NCBI GenBank assembly: GCA_030145525.1
Contig: JAQYVL010000253.1
Span: forward strand, 1 to 32,782
DNA: 32,782 bases
Direction: 5' to 3'
Source of the DNA: Desulfobacterales bacterium
GTDB lineage: Bacteria; Desulfobacterota; Desulfobacteria; Desulfobacterales; SURF-7
Shown: positions 17,276-25,518 of the stretch, one piece after another
How positions within the stretch are numbered: position 1 is the first letter of the stretch
How the letters are laid out: every line of letters begins with the position of its first letter
Made by a program: the position numbers and the translations under genes
The notes under the pieces: model-generated
Database searches by the model: none
Told to the model about the DNA's origin: nothing
What the model saw: the letters and a program-made list of their open reading frames with translations, nothing else

Positions 17276-18517
17276 ATGAAAGGAAAAATAAAAATGAATG
17301 GTATAAAAAAAATAAAAAAAGATGAAAACGGGACATTGCATGTACCGGACCGCCCTGTAATCCCTTTTATTGAAGGGGACGGTATCGGGCCGGATATCTG
17401 GAAAGCAACCCGTTTGGTTTTAGATAAAGCGGTTCAGATCGCCTTTCGCGGAGAGAAAGAGATTGAATGGCTTGAACTTGATGTGGGGGAAAAGGGGTAT
17501 CAAAAAACCGGTGAATATCTATCGGATCAAGCCCTTCAGAGCATCCAGGATCATGTTGTCGCAATCAAGGGCCCGTTAACCACTCCGATCGGTAAAGGTT
17601 TCCGAAGCCTTAACGTTGCCATTCGCCGAAAGCTTGATCTTTACGCCTGTGTTCGTCCTGTCCGCTACATCGAATCGGTCCCGAGTCCGATGAAATATCC
17701 TGAAAAGATAAACATGGTTGTCTTCAGGGAAAATACGGAAGATCTTTATGCCGGAATAGAATGGCAGTCCGGAACCCGGGAGGCAGAGCAGGTGATCTCC
17801 TTTTTGAAAGAGAAAATGAACGCCGATTTACCTGACCATGCAGGCATCGGAATAAAACCCATTAGCGAAAAAAACACAAAACGTCTGGTGGCAAGCGCTA
17901 TATCCTATGCAGCCGACCACAATCTCCCAAGCGTAACACTTATGCATAAAGGCAATATCATGAAATTCACCGAAGGCGCCTTCAGCAACTGGGGCTATGA
18001 GGTTGCGCAGGAGGAATTCGGGGACAGAACCATCACGGAGAATGAGCTCTATGAAAAACACGGCGGGAAAGTGCCTGCGGGAAAAATAATCATAAAGGAC
18101 CGCATCGCCGACATGCTGTTTCAACAGGTACTTTTAAGGCCGGATGAATTTTCAGTCATCGCAACTCCGAATCTGAACGGCGACTACATCTCCGATGCAC
18201 TTGCCGCACAGGTAGGAGGCCTTGGAATGGCTCCGGGGGCCAATATAGGCGATCGCTGTGCCTGTTTTGAGGCCACTCACGGGACGGCTCCCAAATACGC
18301 AGGCCAGGACAAGGTAAACCCGAGTTCACTGATCCTTTCCGGCGCCATGATGCTGGATTACATGGGTTGGGAAGATGCATCGGAACGTCTACGAAAAGCA
18401 TTGCAGGATACGGTAAAAGCCGGAATTGTGACATACGATCTTGCGCGTCAAATAAAGGATGCAACAGAAGTAAAGTGTTCCGAGTTTGCAAAGGCTATTT
18501 CTGAAAGAATCAAGTAA
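17276..18517 (+). CDS. icd: NADP-dependent isocitrate dehydrogenase
   Basis: [73 protein letters not shown]. Confidence 0.96.
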   Translation: MKGKIKMNGIKKIKKDENGTLHVPDRPVIPFIEGDGIGPDIWKATRLVLDKAVQIAFRGEKEIEWLELDVGEKGYQKTGEYLSDQALQSIQDHVVAIKGPLTTPIGKGFRSLNVAIRRKLDLYACVRPVRYIESVPSPMKYPEKINMVVFRENTEDLYAGIEWQSGTREAEQVISFLKEKMNADLPDHAGIGIKPISEKNTKRLVASAISYAADHNLPSVTLMHKGNIMKFTEGAFSNWGYEVAQEEFGDRTITENELYEKHGGKVPAGKIIIKDRIADMLFQQVLLRPDEFSVIATPNLNGDYISDALAAQVGGLGMAPGANIGDRCACFEATHGTAPKYAGQDKVNPSSLILSGAMMLDYMGWEDASERLRKALQDTVKAGIVTYDLARQIKDATEVKCSEFAKAISERIK

Positions 18518-19376
18518 AAACAAATCAGACTCTGATTATCTATGGAGATTGACCGTGCATAGGCATCTGAGCCGTTTCACCAATATTCTGAAATCCGCCT
18601 TTTTCCCAAACAGATGTATGGTATGCAGGTGTCTGTTTTATCTTCCGTGCAATCGTTCAACCTGTTCTGAAGAGAGGGTTCAAAATGACCTGCACGGAGC
18701 ATTTCTGGACCTGACTGCACAATTTGTATGCCATTCCTGCACACCTCGTTTTACACCTGTCGAATCTCCGGTCTGCGAGATGTGCGGTATTATGTTTCAA
18801 AGCCGTGAAGGTGAAGATCATCTTTGCGGAGAATGCCGCAAGACCCCTAAAAAGTTTACCAGGGCAAGGGCTGCTGTTGTCTATGACGATTTTCTCAGGA
18901 CAGCAATACTCGGTTTCAAATACAGGGGGAAAACAGGGCTGGCAAAACCGCTTGAAAATATTCTTTTTGCTGCATTCGTTCACTATTCTTATGAAAATAA
19001 GATCGACCTTGTTATTCCTGTGCCGCTCTATATCAAAAGATTCAGGCAAAGAGGTTTCAACCAGTCATTTCTTCTGATATATAACTGGATGGGAAAGGTT
19101 TCAAACAGCGATCACTTAAATCCCTTTCAGGTATGTCACCGTGTACTGGAAAGGTGCCGGCAGACGAAACCTCAGGCCGGACTGGACAGGAAGGAAAGGG
19201 CGTCAAATCTGAAAAACGCCTTTACTCTTCGAAATCCGTCCGCTGTTTTTGAAAAAAACATCCTGCTTGTTGATGACGTTTATACCACCGGTTCCACCGT
19301 TAATGAATGCGCGGACGTATTGCTGCAAGGAGGCGCAAAACGTGTGGATGTCCTCACGCTTGCCCGAGCAATGTAA
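18486..19376 (+). CDS. comF: ComF family phosphoribosyltransferase
   Basis: N-terminal zinc-finger cysteines ([23 protein letters not shown]); [55 protein letters not shown]. Start may be GTG 18555 instead of 18486. Confidence 0.92.
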   Translation: MQRLFLKESSKNKSDSDYLWRLTVHRHLSRFTNILKSAFFPNRCMVCRCLFYLPCNRSTCSEERVQNDLHGAFLDLTAQFVCHSCTPRFTPVESPVCEMCGIMFQSREGEDHLCGECRKTPKKFTRARAAVVYDDFLRTAILGFKYRGKTGLAKPLENILFAAFVHYSYENKIDLVIPVPLYIKRFRQRGFNQSFLLIYNWMGKVSNSDHLNPFQVCHRVLERCRQTKPQAGLDRKERASNLKNAFTLRNPSAVFEKNILLVDDVYTTGSTVNECADVLLQGGAKRVDVLTLARAM

Positions 19377-19440
19377 TTCGCATTCATCCTTAGATTTTGA
19401 ATTAAGCAAAAGGGCCGGATAGTCATGAGGGGTTGAAAAT

Positions 19441-19794
19441 ATGGAAGACATAACCGACAATCTTATTAAAGTTATCAAAAATATGCCCGAAAAGGAACGC
19501 TATAAACTCTATAAAGCACTTGAAAAGCGCTATCCCCTGGAAAAAAGAAAACATGACCGGGTTGCATATCATTCAAAAGCAAGATACACGAGCCTTGAAA
19601 CTTTCGGCGAGGATTTACTTCAGGATATCAGTTCTGGAGGCGTATTTTTAAAAACAATGACGCCATTTACGGTAGGCTGCCCCATAACACTTATCATTTC
19701 TTCAACGAATGGAAAGATGAATATAAAGGCTTACGGTGAAATCGTTCGTGTGACGCCCGACGGTGTCGGGATACAATTCATTCGGAAAGTATAA
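19441..19794 (+). CDS. PilZ domain protein
   Basis: EKRKHDRVAYHSKARYTSLETFGEDLLQDISSGGVFLKTMTPFTVGCPITLIIS...GEIVRVTPDGVGIQF: RxxxR and DISSGG motifs. Confidence 0.87.
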   Translation: MEDITDNLIKVIKNMPEKERYKLYKALEKRYPLEKRKHDRVAYHSKARYTSLETFGEDLLQDISSGGVFLKTMTPFTVGCPITLIISSTNGKMNIKAYGEIVRVTPDGVGIQFIRKV

Positions 19795-19963
19795 AATTCA
19801 ACTTGTTCGGTTTACTCCGCAAAAGGCACAGAAAAGGATATCGAATTTCGTCAGATGGTATTGAGGTTCTTGTTTATCACAGATTTGAAATTGACATTAT
19901 TTTTTTAATTTAATACCTTATATTAAATATTAAGCTGAGGCCGTCAACATTATCTTTTCAAAA

Positions 19964-20515
19964 ATGAACATATACAGATTCAACAGCATCCTCTCAACCG
20001 GGGGGTGGCAAAAAATGAAATTATTCCAACGGGAGACAAACTGGCTCCAGATATTTATCGGCCTCCTTGTGCTGATCATCGGATCTCTCGTGTACATCGT
20101 TGACAGGCCGCCCGGACAGACCTATTTCGTATATGAAAGCAGATTTGACATCAGTCTTTATAACACTCTTCCGAATCTGTTCGGTACAATCGGCAATATA
20201 CTTCCGGATTTTTCTCATGTTTTTGCCTTTATACTTATAACCGCAGGCATCCTTTCAACAGAAAAAACAGGATGCATGTTGATGACAATCTTCTGGTTTC
20301 TCACGGACATCCTGTTTGAATTCGGCCAAAAATTCGGCCCTGATGCCGCAGATCAGGCACCTGTATGGTTTGAATACATTCCGTTTCTGGAAAATACATC
20401 CTTTTATTTCAAAAACGGAACATTTGACTGGCTTGACACGGCAGCCATTTTAGCGGGATCTGTCAGTGCTTATTTCGTATTGATTAAAACAATGAAAGGA
20501 AAAGAAGCTCCATGA
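19964..20515 (+). CDS. Hypothetical multi-pass membrane protein (VanZ-like topology)
   Basis: Several hydrophobic segments (WLQIFIGLLVLIIGSLVYIV; FSHVFAFILITAGIL; MLMTIFWFLTDILFEFGQ). Start may be 20015 (MKLFQRETN). Confidence 0.65.
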   Translation: MNIYRFNSILSTGGWQKMKLFQRETNWLQIFIGLLVLIIGSLVYIVDRPPGQTYFVYESRFDISLYNTLPNLFGTIGNILPDFSHVFAFILITAGILSTEKTGCMLMTIFWFLTDILFEFGQKFGPDAADQAPVWFEYIPFLENTSFYFKNGTFDWLDTAAILAGSVSAYFVLIKTMKGKEAP

Positions 20516-21000
20516 TGCCATTAAAAAACAAACTGCCGTTAATCGTAAGACACCTTTGCCTCTGGTCTGTCATCCTGTTTGGCCTAATGACAATCATGGC
20601 AACCGGCAGCGATTCCACTGAAGATGATGATGAAGACTCAACTGAGCCCACACCGGTTTCATATCGCAAAACCATGGAAAAAATGGACAGCGACTTCGAT
20701 GGTGTGACTGACAGTGTAACTACCTATTCCTATGATTTAAACGGCAATCTGAATACGGAAAACCATTATACGGGTGAAGATGATTCAGGGACATCGGATG
20801 AAATCATCTCATATCAGTATGACAGCAGCGGCAACAGGACAAAAGAGATGCGTGATATAAACGGTGACGGTATTATCGACGAAGTTTCCAACTATTCCTA
20901 TGATGAAAACGGAAACCTGTCCAGGATTGAAGATGATAATGACAATGACGCCACAACGGCTGTGGACTCCGTAACAGAATTTACATGGGAGGAAATATAG
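20512..21000 (+). CDS. Hypothetical exported protein with EF-hand-like / YD-like hybrid repeats
   Basis: N-terminal hydrophobic segment LCLWSVILFGLMTIMATG, then tandem units DSDFDGVTDSVTTYSYDLNGNLNTE / ...DEIISYQYDSSGNRTKE / DINGDGIIDEVSNYSYDENGNLSRIE. Confidence 0.7.
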   Translation: MMPLKNKLPLIVRHLCLWSVILFGLMTIMATGSDSTEDDDEDSTEPTPVSYRKTMEKMDSDFDGVTDSVTTYSYDLNGNLNTENHYTGEDDSGTSDEIISYQYDSSGNRTKEMRDINGDGIIDEVSNYSYDENGNLSRIEDDNDNDATTAVDSVTEFTWEEI

Positions 21001-21038
21001 AAGCCCTAAAATAATATGCTGAAAAATTAACTAATTTC

Positions 21039-21067
21039 TTGACAAACGGAATCTGCACAAGTAGAAA
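21039..21067 (+). promoter_or_regulatory. Predicted sigma-70-type promoter of second HU/IHF gene
   Basis: TTGACA (21039-21044), 17 bp spacer, TAGAAA (21062-21067); same arrangement as upstream of paralog 1. Confidence 0.5.
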
Positions 21068-21128
21068 TTCGAAGTATTGATCGATTAAAATTGATAACTT
21101 ATTTATGTAAACAGGAGATCATTAATTC

Positions 21129-21410
21129 ATGGCGCTTACTAAAAATTATATTATTGATTCCGTTCAAAATTCGATTGGCTATCCCAGAAATAAATCGGTT
21201 GAATTAACTGAAACCCTGCTGGAAATCCTCAAAAAAACCCTTGAAGGGGGTGAAGACATCATGATCAGCGGTTTCGGCAAGTTTTGTGTAAAGGAAAAAA
21301 AGCAACGCCGCGGAAGAAACCCTGCAACCGGTGAGGACATGATGCTCGAACCCAGAAAGGTTGTCACATTTACCTGTTCCGGAAAACTTAGAAAAAAAAT
21401 CAATAAATAA
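21129..21410 (+). CDS. HU/IHF family DNA-binding protein (IHF-alpha-like), paralog 2
   Basis: IMISGFGKFCVKEKKQRRGRNPATGEDMMLEPRKVVTFTCSGKLRKKIN; same length (93 aa) and clearly homologous to 13261-13542. Confidence 0.93.
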   Translation: MALTKNYIIDSVQNSIGYPRNKSVELTETLLEILKKTLEGGEDIMISGFGKFCVKEKKQRRGRNPATGEDMMLEPRKVVTFTCSGKLRKKINK

Positions 21411-21460
21411 TACACCTTAAATGGATTTAGGCTATTTCAGCTAAAGCGGACGCAGCCTTT

Positions 21461-21512
21461 GAACCCGCCGGCATCGAATTCTATCCGGACACCGGCGGGT
21501 TCCTTTTTTTTT
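21461..21512 (+). terminator. Rho-independent terminator downstream of HU/IHF paralog 2
   Basis: Perfect 11-bp stem GAACCCGCCGG (21461-21471) / CCGGCGGGTTC (21492-21502), followed by a T-run. Confidence 0.9.
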
Positions 21513-21545
21513 GAAAATCCATCTTAACGCTATCGTATTCCATGA

Positions 21546-22778
21546 ATGATGAATATTATCGCAATAATTATTCTATTTACGATTATCATCACATACGCAC
21601 TCAACCTTCTGGCAGATTATCTGAACCTTGCAATGCTTCAACCCACTCTTCCCGAAGAATTCAAAGAACTGTATGATTCAGATCGCTACGGGAAATCCCA
21701 AAAATATCTTTATGTTAACACTCGTTTTGGATGGATTGCATCCACTTCCGGCCTGATTCTTATCCTGATATTCTGGTTTGGAAAAGGTTTTCCAATTCTG
21801 GATGACTGGGTTCGGGCATTTGGATTGAATACCATATGGTGCGGACTCATTTATATGGGAATCCTGATCCTTTGCAGGGCGATGCTGTCACTGCCGTTCA
21901 GTATCTATAAAACTTTTTTTATAGAGGAACGCTTCGGTTTTAATAAAACATCACCGGCCACCTTTGTTAAAGATTTACTCAAAGGGCTGGTCCTTTCTCT
22001 CCTTCTCGGAGGCCCTCTTCTTGCAGGGATTCTACTATTTTTTCAATATGCCGGAGCCAATGCCTGGTGGTACTGCTGGATTGCCGTTACCCTTTTCATG
22101 CTTGTTATCCAGTTTGTTGCACCCACCTGGATTATGCCGCTTTTTAACAAATTTACGCCCATCGAGGACGGGGAGCTTAAAAAAGGAATCCTTTCCTATG
22201 CCGAATCGATTCATTTTCCGCTTGACAATGTTTATGTAATGGATGGCTCAAAACGTTCCAGTAAGGCCAATGCTTTTTTTACAGGATTTGGTAATCGCAG
22301 GCGCATTGTCCTCTTTGACACACTTATCTCACAGCATACCGTGTCCGAACTGGTTGCTGTCCTGGCCCATGAGATGGGACATTATAAGAAAAAGCACATC
22401 ATAAAAACCATGATAATCGGAATCGCCCAGATGGGTGTTGTTTTTTACCTGCTGTCTCTGTTCATTGACAACCAGGTTCTTTTTGATGCTTTTTACATGG
22501 AACAGAAATCTGTCTATGCCGGCCTCATTTTCTTTGGGATGCTTTATTCACCAATCGATTTTTTTACCGGAATTTTCATGCAGTTCTACTCAAGAAAAAA
22601 CGAATATGAAGCTGATCGCTTTGCAGTGGAAACGACAAATGACAAAATATCACTTTCAGATTCCCTGAAAAAACTTACCGTGGGCAATCTTTCAAACCTG
22701 ACGCCCCATCCTCTTTATGTTTTTTTAAACTATTCCCATCCGCCTGTCCTGAACCGAATCAGGGCGATGAACTCCTGA
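21546..22778 (+). CDS. M48 family metallopeptidase (Ste24/CAAX prenyl protease 1-like)
   Basis: VAVLAHEMGHYKKKHI zinc motif (HExxH); YVMDGSKRSSKANAFFTGFGNRRRIVLFDTLI; KNEYEADRFAVE; multiple TM segments. Confidence 0.95.
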   Translation: MMNIIAIIILFTIIITYALNLLADYLNLAMLQPTLPEEFKELYDSDRYGKSQKYLYVNTRFGWIASTSGLILILIFWFGKGFPILDDWVRAFGLNTIWCGLIYMGILILCRAMLSLPFSIYKTFFIEERFGFNKTSPATFVKDLLKGLVLSLLLGGPLLAGILLFFQYAGANAWWYCWIAVTLFMLVIQFVAPTWIMPLFNKFTPIEDGELKKGILSYAESIHFPLDNVYVMDGSKRSSKANAFFTGFGNRRRIVLFDTLISQHTVSELVAVLAHEMGHYKKKHIIKTMIIGIAQMGVVFYLLSLFIDNQVLFDAFYMEQKSVYAGLIFFGMLYSPIDFFTGIFMQFYSRKNEYEADRFAVETTNDKISLSDSLKKLTVGNLSNLTPHPLYVFLNYSHPPVLNRIRAMNS

Positions 22779-22913
22779 GCCCGTAAAAACCAAATTTTCT
22801 CGCAGACGCCAAGTCCTCTCTGCTGGGGGTTGAAAAACATTCTCACGCTCCCGATTAGCGGGATTTCACGTTCTGATTATATACTTTAGGTGTTCAAAAC
22901 ATTAAAGAAGTAT

Positions 22914-23384
22914 CTACGGTGTATCAGCGATTTTCTGCATCTTATGCAAATCCAAATCGGACAAAACCCAACGATTGTTGTGCCTGGACGAAATGAACAT
23001 GGCATAGCCTGACATGCGTTCATAATTGAACCGAATGTAGGTCATCCGGGAAGTAGGGGTTTCCTTGGTCGTAATTATATCATAGCCCCGATATTTGCCG
23101 TACAGCATCTCGATGTTCTTTAAAAACACATTACGGGCGACTATCACGGTTGCATTGGCCCACGGGCTGCCCTCGAACCATTTATTAACGGCAGCTTCAT
23201 ATCCCTCTGTCCCGTATGCCCGCAATCCGTTTAGAATATAATGGGGAACCGATTGAATCCTTTTTGTTTCTGTCTGAGCAAAAGCTGCATCTAAAATAAA
23301 AAAGAAAAAAATAATTGAAACAAGAAAAACAAAAATACGAACTCTGTTGAAAAAAAAACGGTCTTTCCCCTTGCCAATTTTCAT
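22914..23384 (-). CDS. Hypothetical exported protein
   Basis: Signal peptide-like N-terminus (RIFVFLVSIIFFFFILDAAFAQ), 156 aa, no family recognised. Confidence 0.65.
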   Translation of the reverse strand: MKIGKGKDRFFFNRVRIFVFLVSIIFFFFILDAAFAQTETKRIQSVPHYILNGLRAYGTEGYEAAVNKWFEGSPWANATVIVARNVFLKNIEMLYGKYRGYDIITTKETPTSRMTYIRFNYERMSGYAMFISSRHNNRWVLSDLDLHKMQKIADTP

Positions 23385-23427
23385 ATTCGCATCCTCTTGT
23401 GCTGTGTAGTACGTCGAATGACATCAG

Positions 23428-23472
23428 GAAACAACACAACAAATAAATTGGGCTTTTTATGAAGCCATCAAA
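23428..23472 (+). repeat. Partial copy (right end) of the dispersed inverted-repeat element
   Basis: ggctttttatgaagccatcaaa (23451-23472) matches the 15488-15509 arm at 20/22; the flanking caacacaacaaataaattg also resembles caacacagaaatta left of the 15488 arm. Confidence 0.65.
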
Positions 23473-24463
23473 CCGGAACTTCGATTTCACCAATAGCCAT
23501 CCGTGCTATGTCGCCGATGAATATAAAAGGCAGGTTGTGCTTCAATGCCGATCCTGAAAGCGTATTCCTGCACATGGGGCATAGATAAACCATTGCCTTA
23601 GCGCCGGACTCTTTTGCATCAAGAACATTTTTTTCCTGATCCGGAGCCGAATCTCCCATACCCAGCAAGAATTTGACACCGGCGCAGCAAAGAGCATTTT
23701 CCCGGTCATACTTCCGCTCAACCCGTCTGACTCCGGTAAGCTCAAACAGCTCATCAATAAAATGTTCCTTTTCAGGAGTATGCCTTGAGGCGCAGGGACG
23801 CTGATATGCGACATCAAAATTCAGGGGTTTGATCCGGTCTTTGTTTTTTTTCAGAAAATCTGTCAGGTACTCTGCAAGGTGAACCGGCTTGAAAGGAACC
23901 TCGATCCCGTAATCCGGAGCGAGTTTAACCAGCATGGCATAACAGTCATCATGGAAACAGACAATCTCCTTTGCCCCTGTCATGGCAAGCCGATTGACGA
24001 ATTCCCCTGCATGTTTTCTTTGAATGCTTTCGACTCCCATATGACTGAAAAGTATCCAGCAGAAATAAGGCTTTCCGCCCACACGAGGGATATCGTAGAG
24101 TTCTCCCTGTATCAAGGCGGCCTCATTTTTTCCAAACACGCAGGTTGTCATTATCGTTTCAGCGTCCGGCAGATTTTTTAATTCACCTGAAAATATATAC
24201 TGTTTTTCAGTTGCCGCCACAGACTCTTCCGGTATCAGGCTGCAATGTTTTTCCTGCAGTTCTGCAATCAAATCATACGGATTTGCATCCTGAGGACAAA
24301 TTTCATTACAGGCATAACAGGTAATACATTGGTCAAGCGCAGGAGAATATTCACCGGCATGCATCGCTTTTTTCCAGGTGACAGCCTTGTCAAGCCCGAC
24401 ATCCATCCACTGGCATTTTACCAGACAATCGCCGCAAAGATTGCATCGCTCTGATTCAAACAT
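23468..24463 (-). CDS. (Fe-S)-binding protein with 4Fe-4S ferredoxin and CCG domains (HdrD/GlpC-like)
   Basis: CNLCGDCLVKC, CITCYACNEICP; CCG motif YQRPC...ALCCAG...YLCPMC. Start chosen at 24463 (MFESERCN, GAGGTG RBS) because the upstream extension to 24532 runs through a terminator hairpin. Confidence 0.88.
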   Translation of the reverse strand: MFESERCNLCGDCLVKCQWMDVGLDKAVTWKKAMHAGEYSPALDQCITCYACNEICPQDANPYDLIAELQEKHCSLIPEESVAATEKQYIFSGELKNLPDAETIMTTCVFGKNEAALIQGELYDIPRVGGKPYFCWILFSHMGVESIQRKHAGEFVNRLAMTGAKEIVCFHDDCYAMLVKLAPDYGIEVPFKPVHLAEYLTDFLKKNKDRIKPLNFDVAYQRPCASRHTPEKEHFIDELFELTGVRRVERKYDRENALCCAGVKFLLGMGDSAPDQEKNVLDAKESGAKAMVYLCPMCRNTLSGSALKHNLPFIFIGDIARMAIGEIEVPV

Positions 24464-24496
24464 TTTTGCCACCTCATATCCCGAACCGTCGCGCCG

Positions 24497-24550
24497 AAAA
24501 AAAAGAAACCCCTGCCGGCACATCTCCGGCAAACCCGGCCCGGCAGGGGT
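24497..24550 (-). terminator. Rho-independent terminator downstream of the SDR gene
   Basis: Stem acccctgccgg (24508-24518) / ccggcaggggt (24540-24550), followed on the minus strand by a T-rich tract (complement of 24497-24507). Confidence 0.88.
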
Positions 24551-24588
24551 CTTTATCTATAAGTCAATAAAAGTCGACCTGACCATTT

Positions 24589-25497
24589 TTATGCAAGAAG
24601 CGGCCCTATATATTTAAAGATATCGGAACCGCTGTTAAGGGGTTCGGTCTTCTCAAGGCTGTCAATTTTGGTGAAATTATCCCGTATCTCCTCCACGGGA
24701 ATATCCCTTTCAGCATCACCAAGACAGACCCCCTCACCTGAAACGATTGCCGTCCGGCCATACCACCCGCCGCCCATCACATAAGTCTTTCCCGAATCCT
24801 GGCATTCCTCTGAGCATAGAAGTAAAACCAGCGGAACATTAAATTTCGGTTGCAGTTTCTTCCCTACTGCTTCGGGAATAACATCCTCGGTCATTCTGGA
24901 CCACGCGGTTGGAGCAATTGTATTGACCTTAATATCATACTTTGCCACTTCAAGCTTAAGGGTGTTCATGATTCCGACAACACCCAGCTTTGCTGCGCCA
25001 TAGTTTGTCTGACCGAAATTTCCATACAGCCCTGAAGTTGAAGAAGTAAAAATTACTCTTCCGTAGTTATTTTCCTTCATGACCTTCACGGCCGGCTGTG
25101 TAACACAGAAAGCGCCCTTCAGATGAACGCCGATAACGGCATCCCATTCGGCCTCACTCATCTTAAGGAAAGATTTATCTCTCAGGATACCCGCGTTATT
25201 GACCAGGATATCAACTTTGCCGAATGCATCAACGGCTGTTTTTACAATGCTTTCACCACCATCCATGGTCGCCACGTTGTCATAGTTTGCAACTGCCTCG
25301 CCACCGGCATTTTTAATTTCCTCTACAACAGCATCGGCAGCAGATGTTCCGGAACCGGATCCATCACGGGCTCCTCCGAGATCGTTAACAACAACCTTTG
25401 CGCCTCTTTTTGCAAGTTCAAGAGCATACTCTCTCCCGATACCCGCTCCAGCGCCGGTTACAACAGCAACCCTTCCATCGTATCTTATTTCAGACAT
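24589..25497 (-). CDS. SDR family oxidoreductase (peroxisomal MFE-2-like 3-hydroxyacyl-CoA dehydrogenase)
   Basis: VAVVTGAGAGIGREYALELAKRGAKVVVNDLGGARDGSGSG; VNNAGILRDKSFLKMSEAEWDAVIGVHLKGAF; YGAAKLGVVGIMNTL. Confidence 0.93.
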   Translation of the reverse strand: MSEIRYDGRVAVVTGAGAGIGREYALELAKRGAKVVVNDLGGARDGSGSGTSAADAVVEEIKNAGGEAVANYDNVATMDGGESIVKTAVDAFGKVDILVNNAGILRDKSFLKMSEAEWDAVIGVHLKGAFCVTQPAVKVMKENNYGRVIFTSSTSGLYGNFGQTNYGAAKLGVVGIMNTLKLEVAKYDIKVNTIAPTAWSRMTEDVIPEAVGKKLQPKFNVPLVLLLCSEECQDSGKTYVMGGGWYGRTAIVSGEGVCLGDAERDIPVEEIRDNFTKIDSLEKTEPLNSGSDIFKYIGPLLA

Positions 25498-25518
25498 TAT
25501 CTCCTCCTTTTTTGTTTT

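Noticed and set aside
22779-22913. Possible ncRNA or repeat between the M48 protease and the convergent hypothetical gene
   Set aside because: No clear inverted or repeated structure or promoter could be supported by eye.
23468-24463. Possible selenoprotein extension past the TGA stop of the Fe-S gene
   Set aside because: The downstream frame runs into the dispersed repeat with no conserved-looking sequence; the TGA is better explained as a repeat-derived stop.
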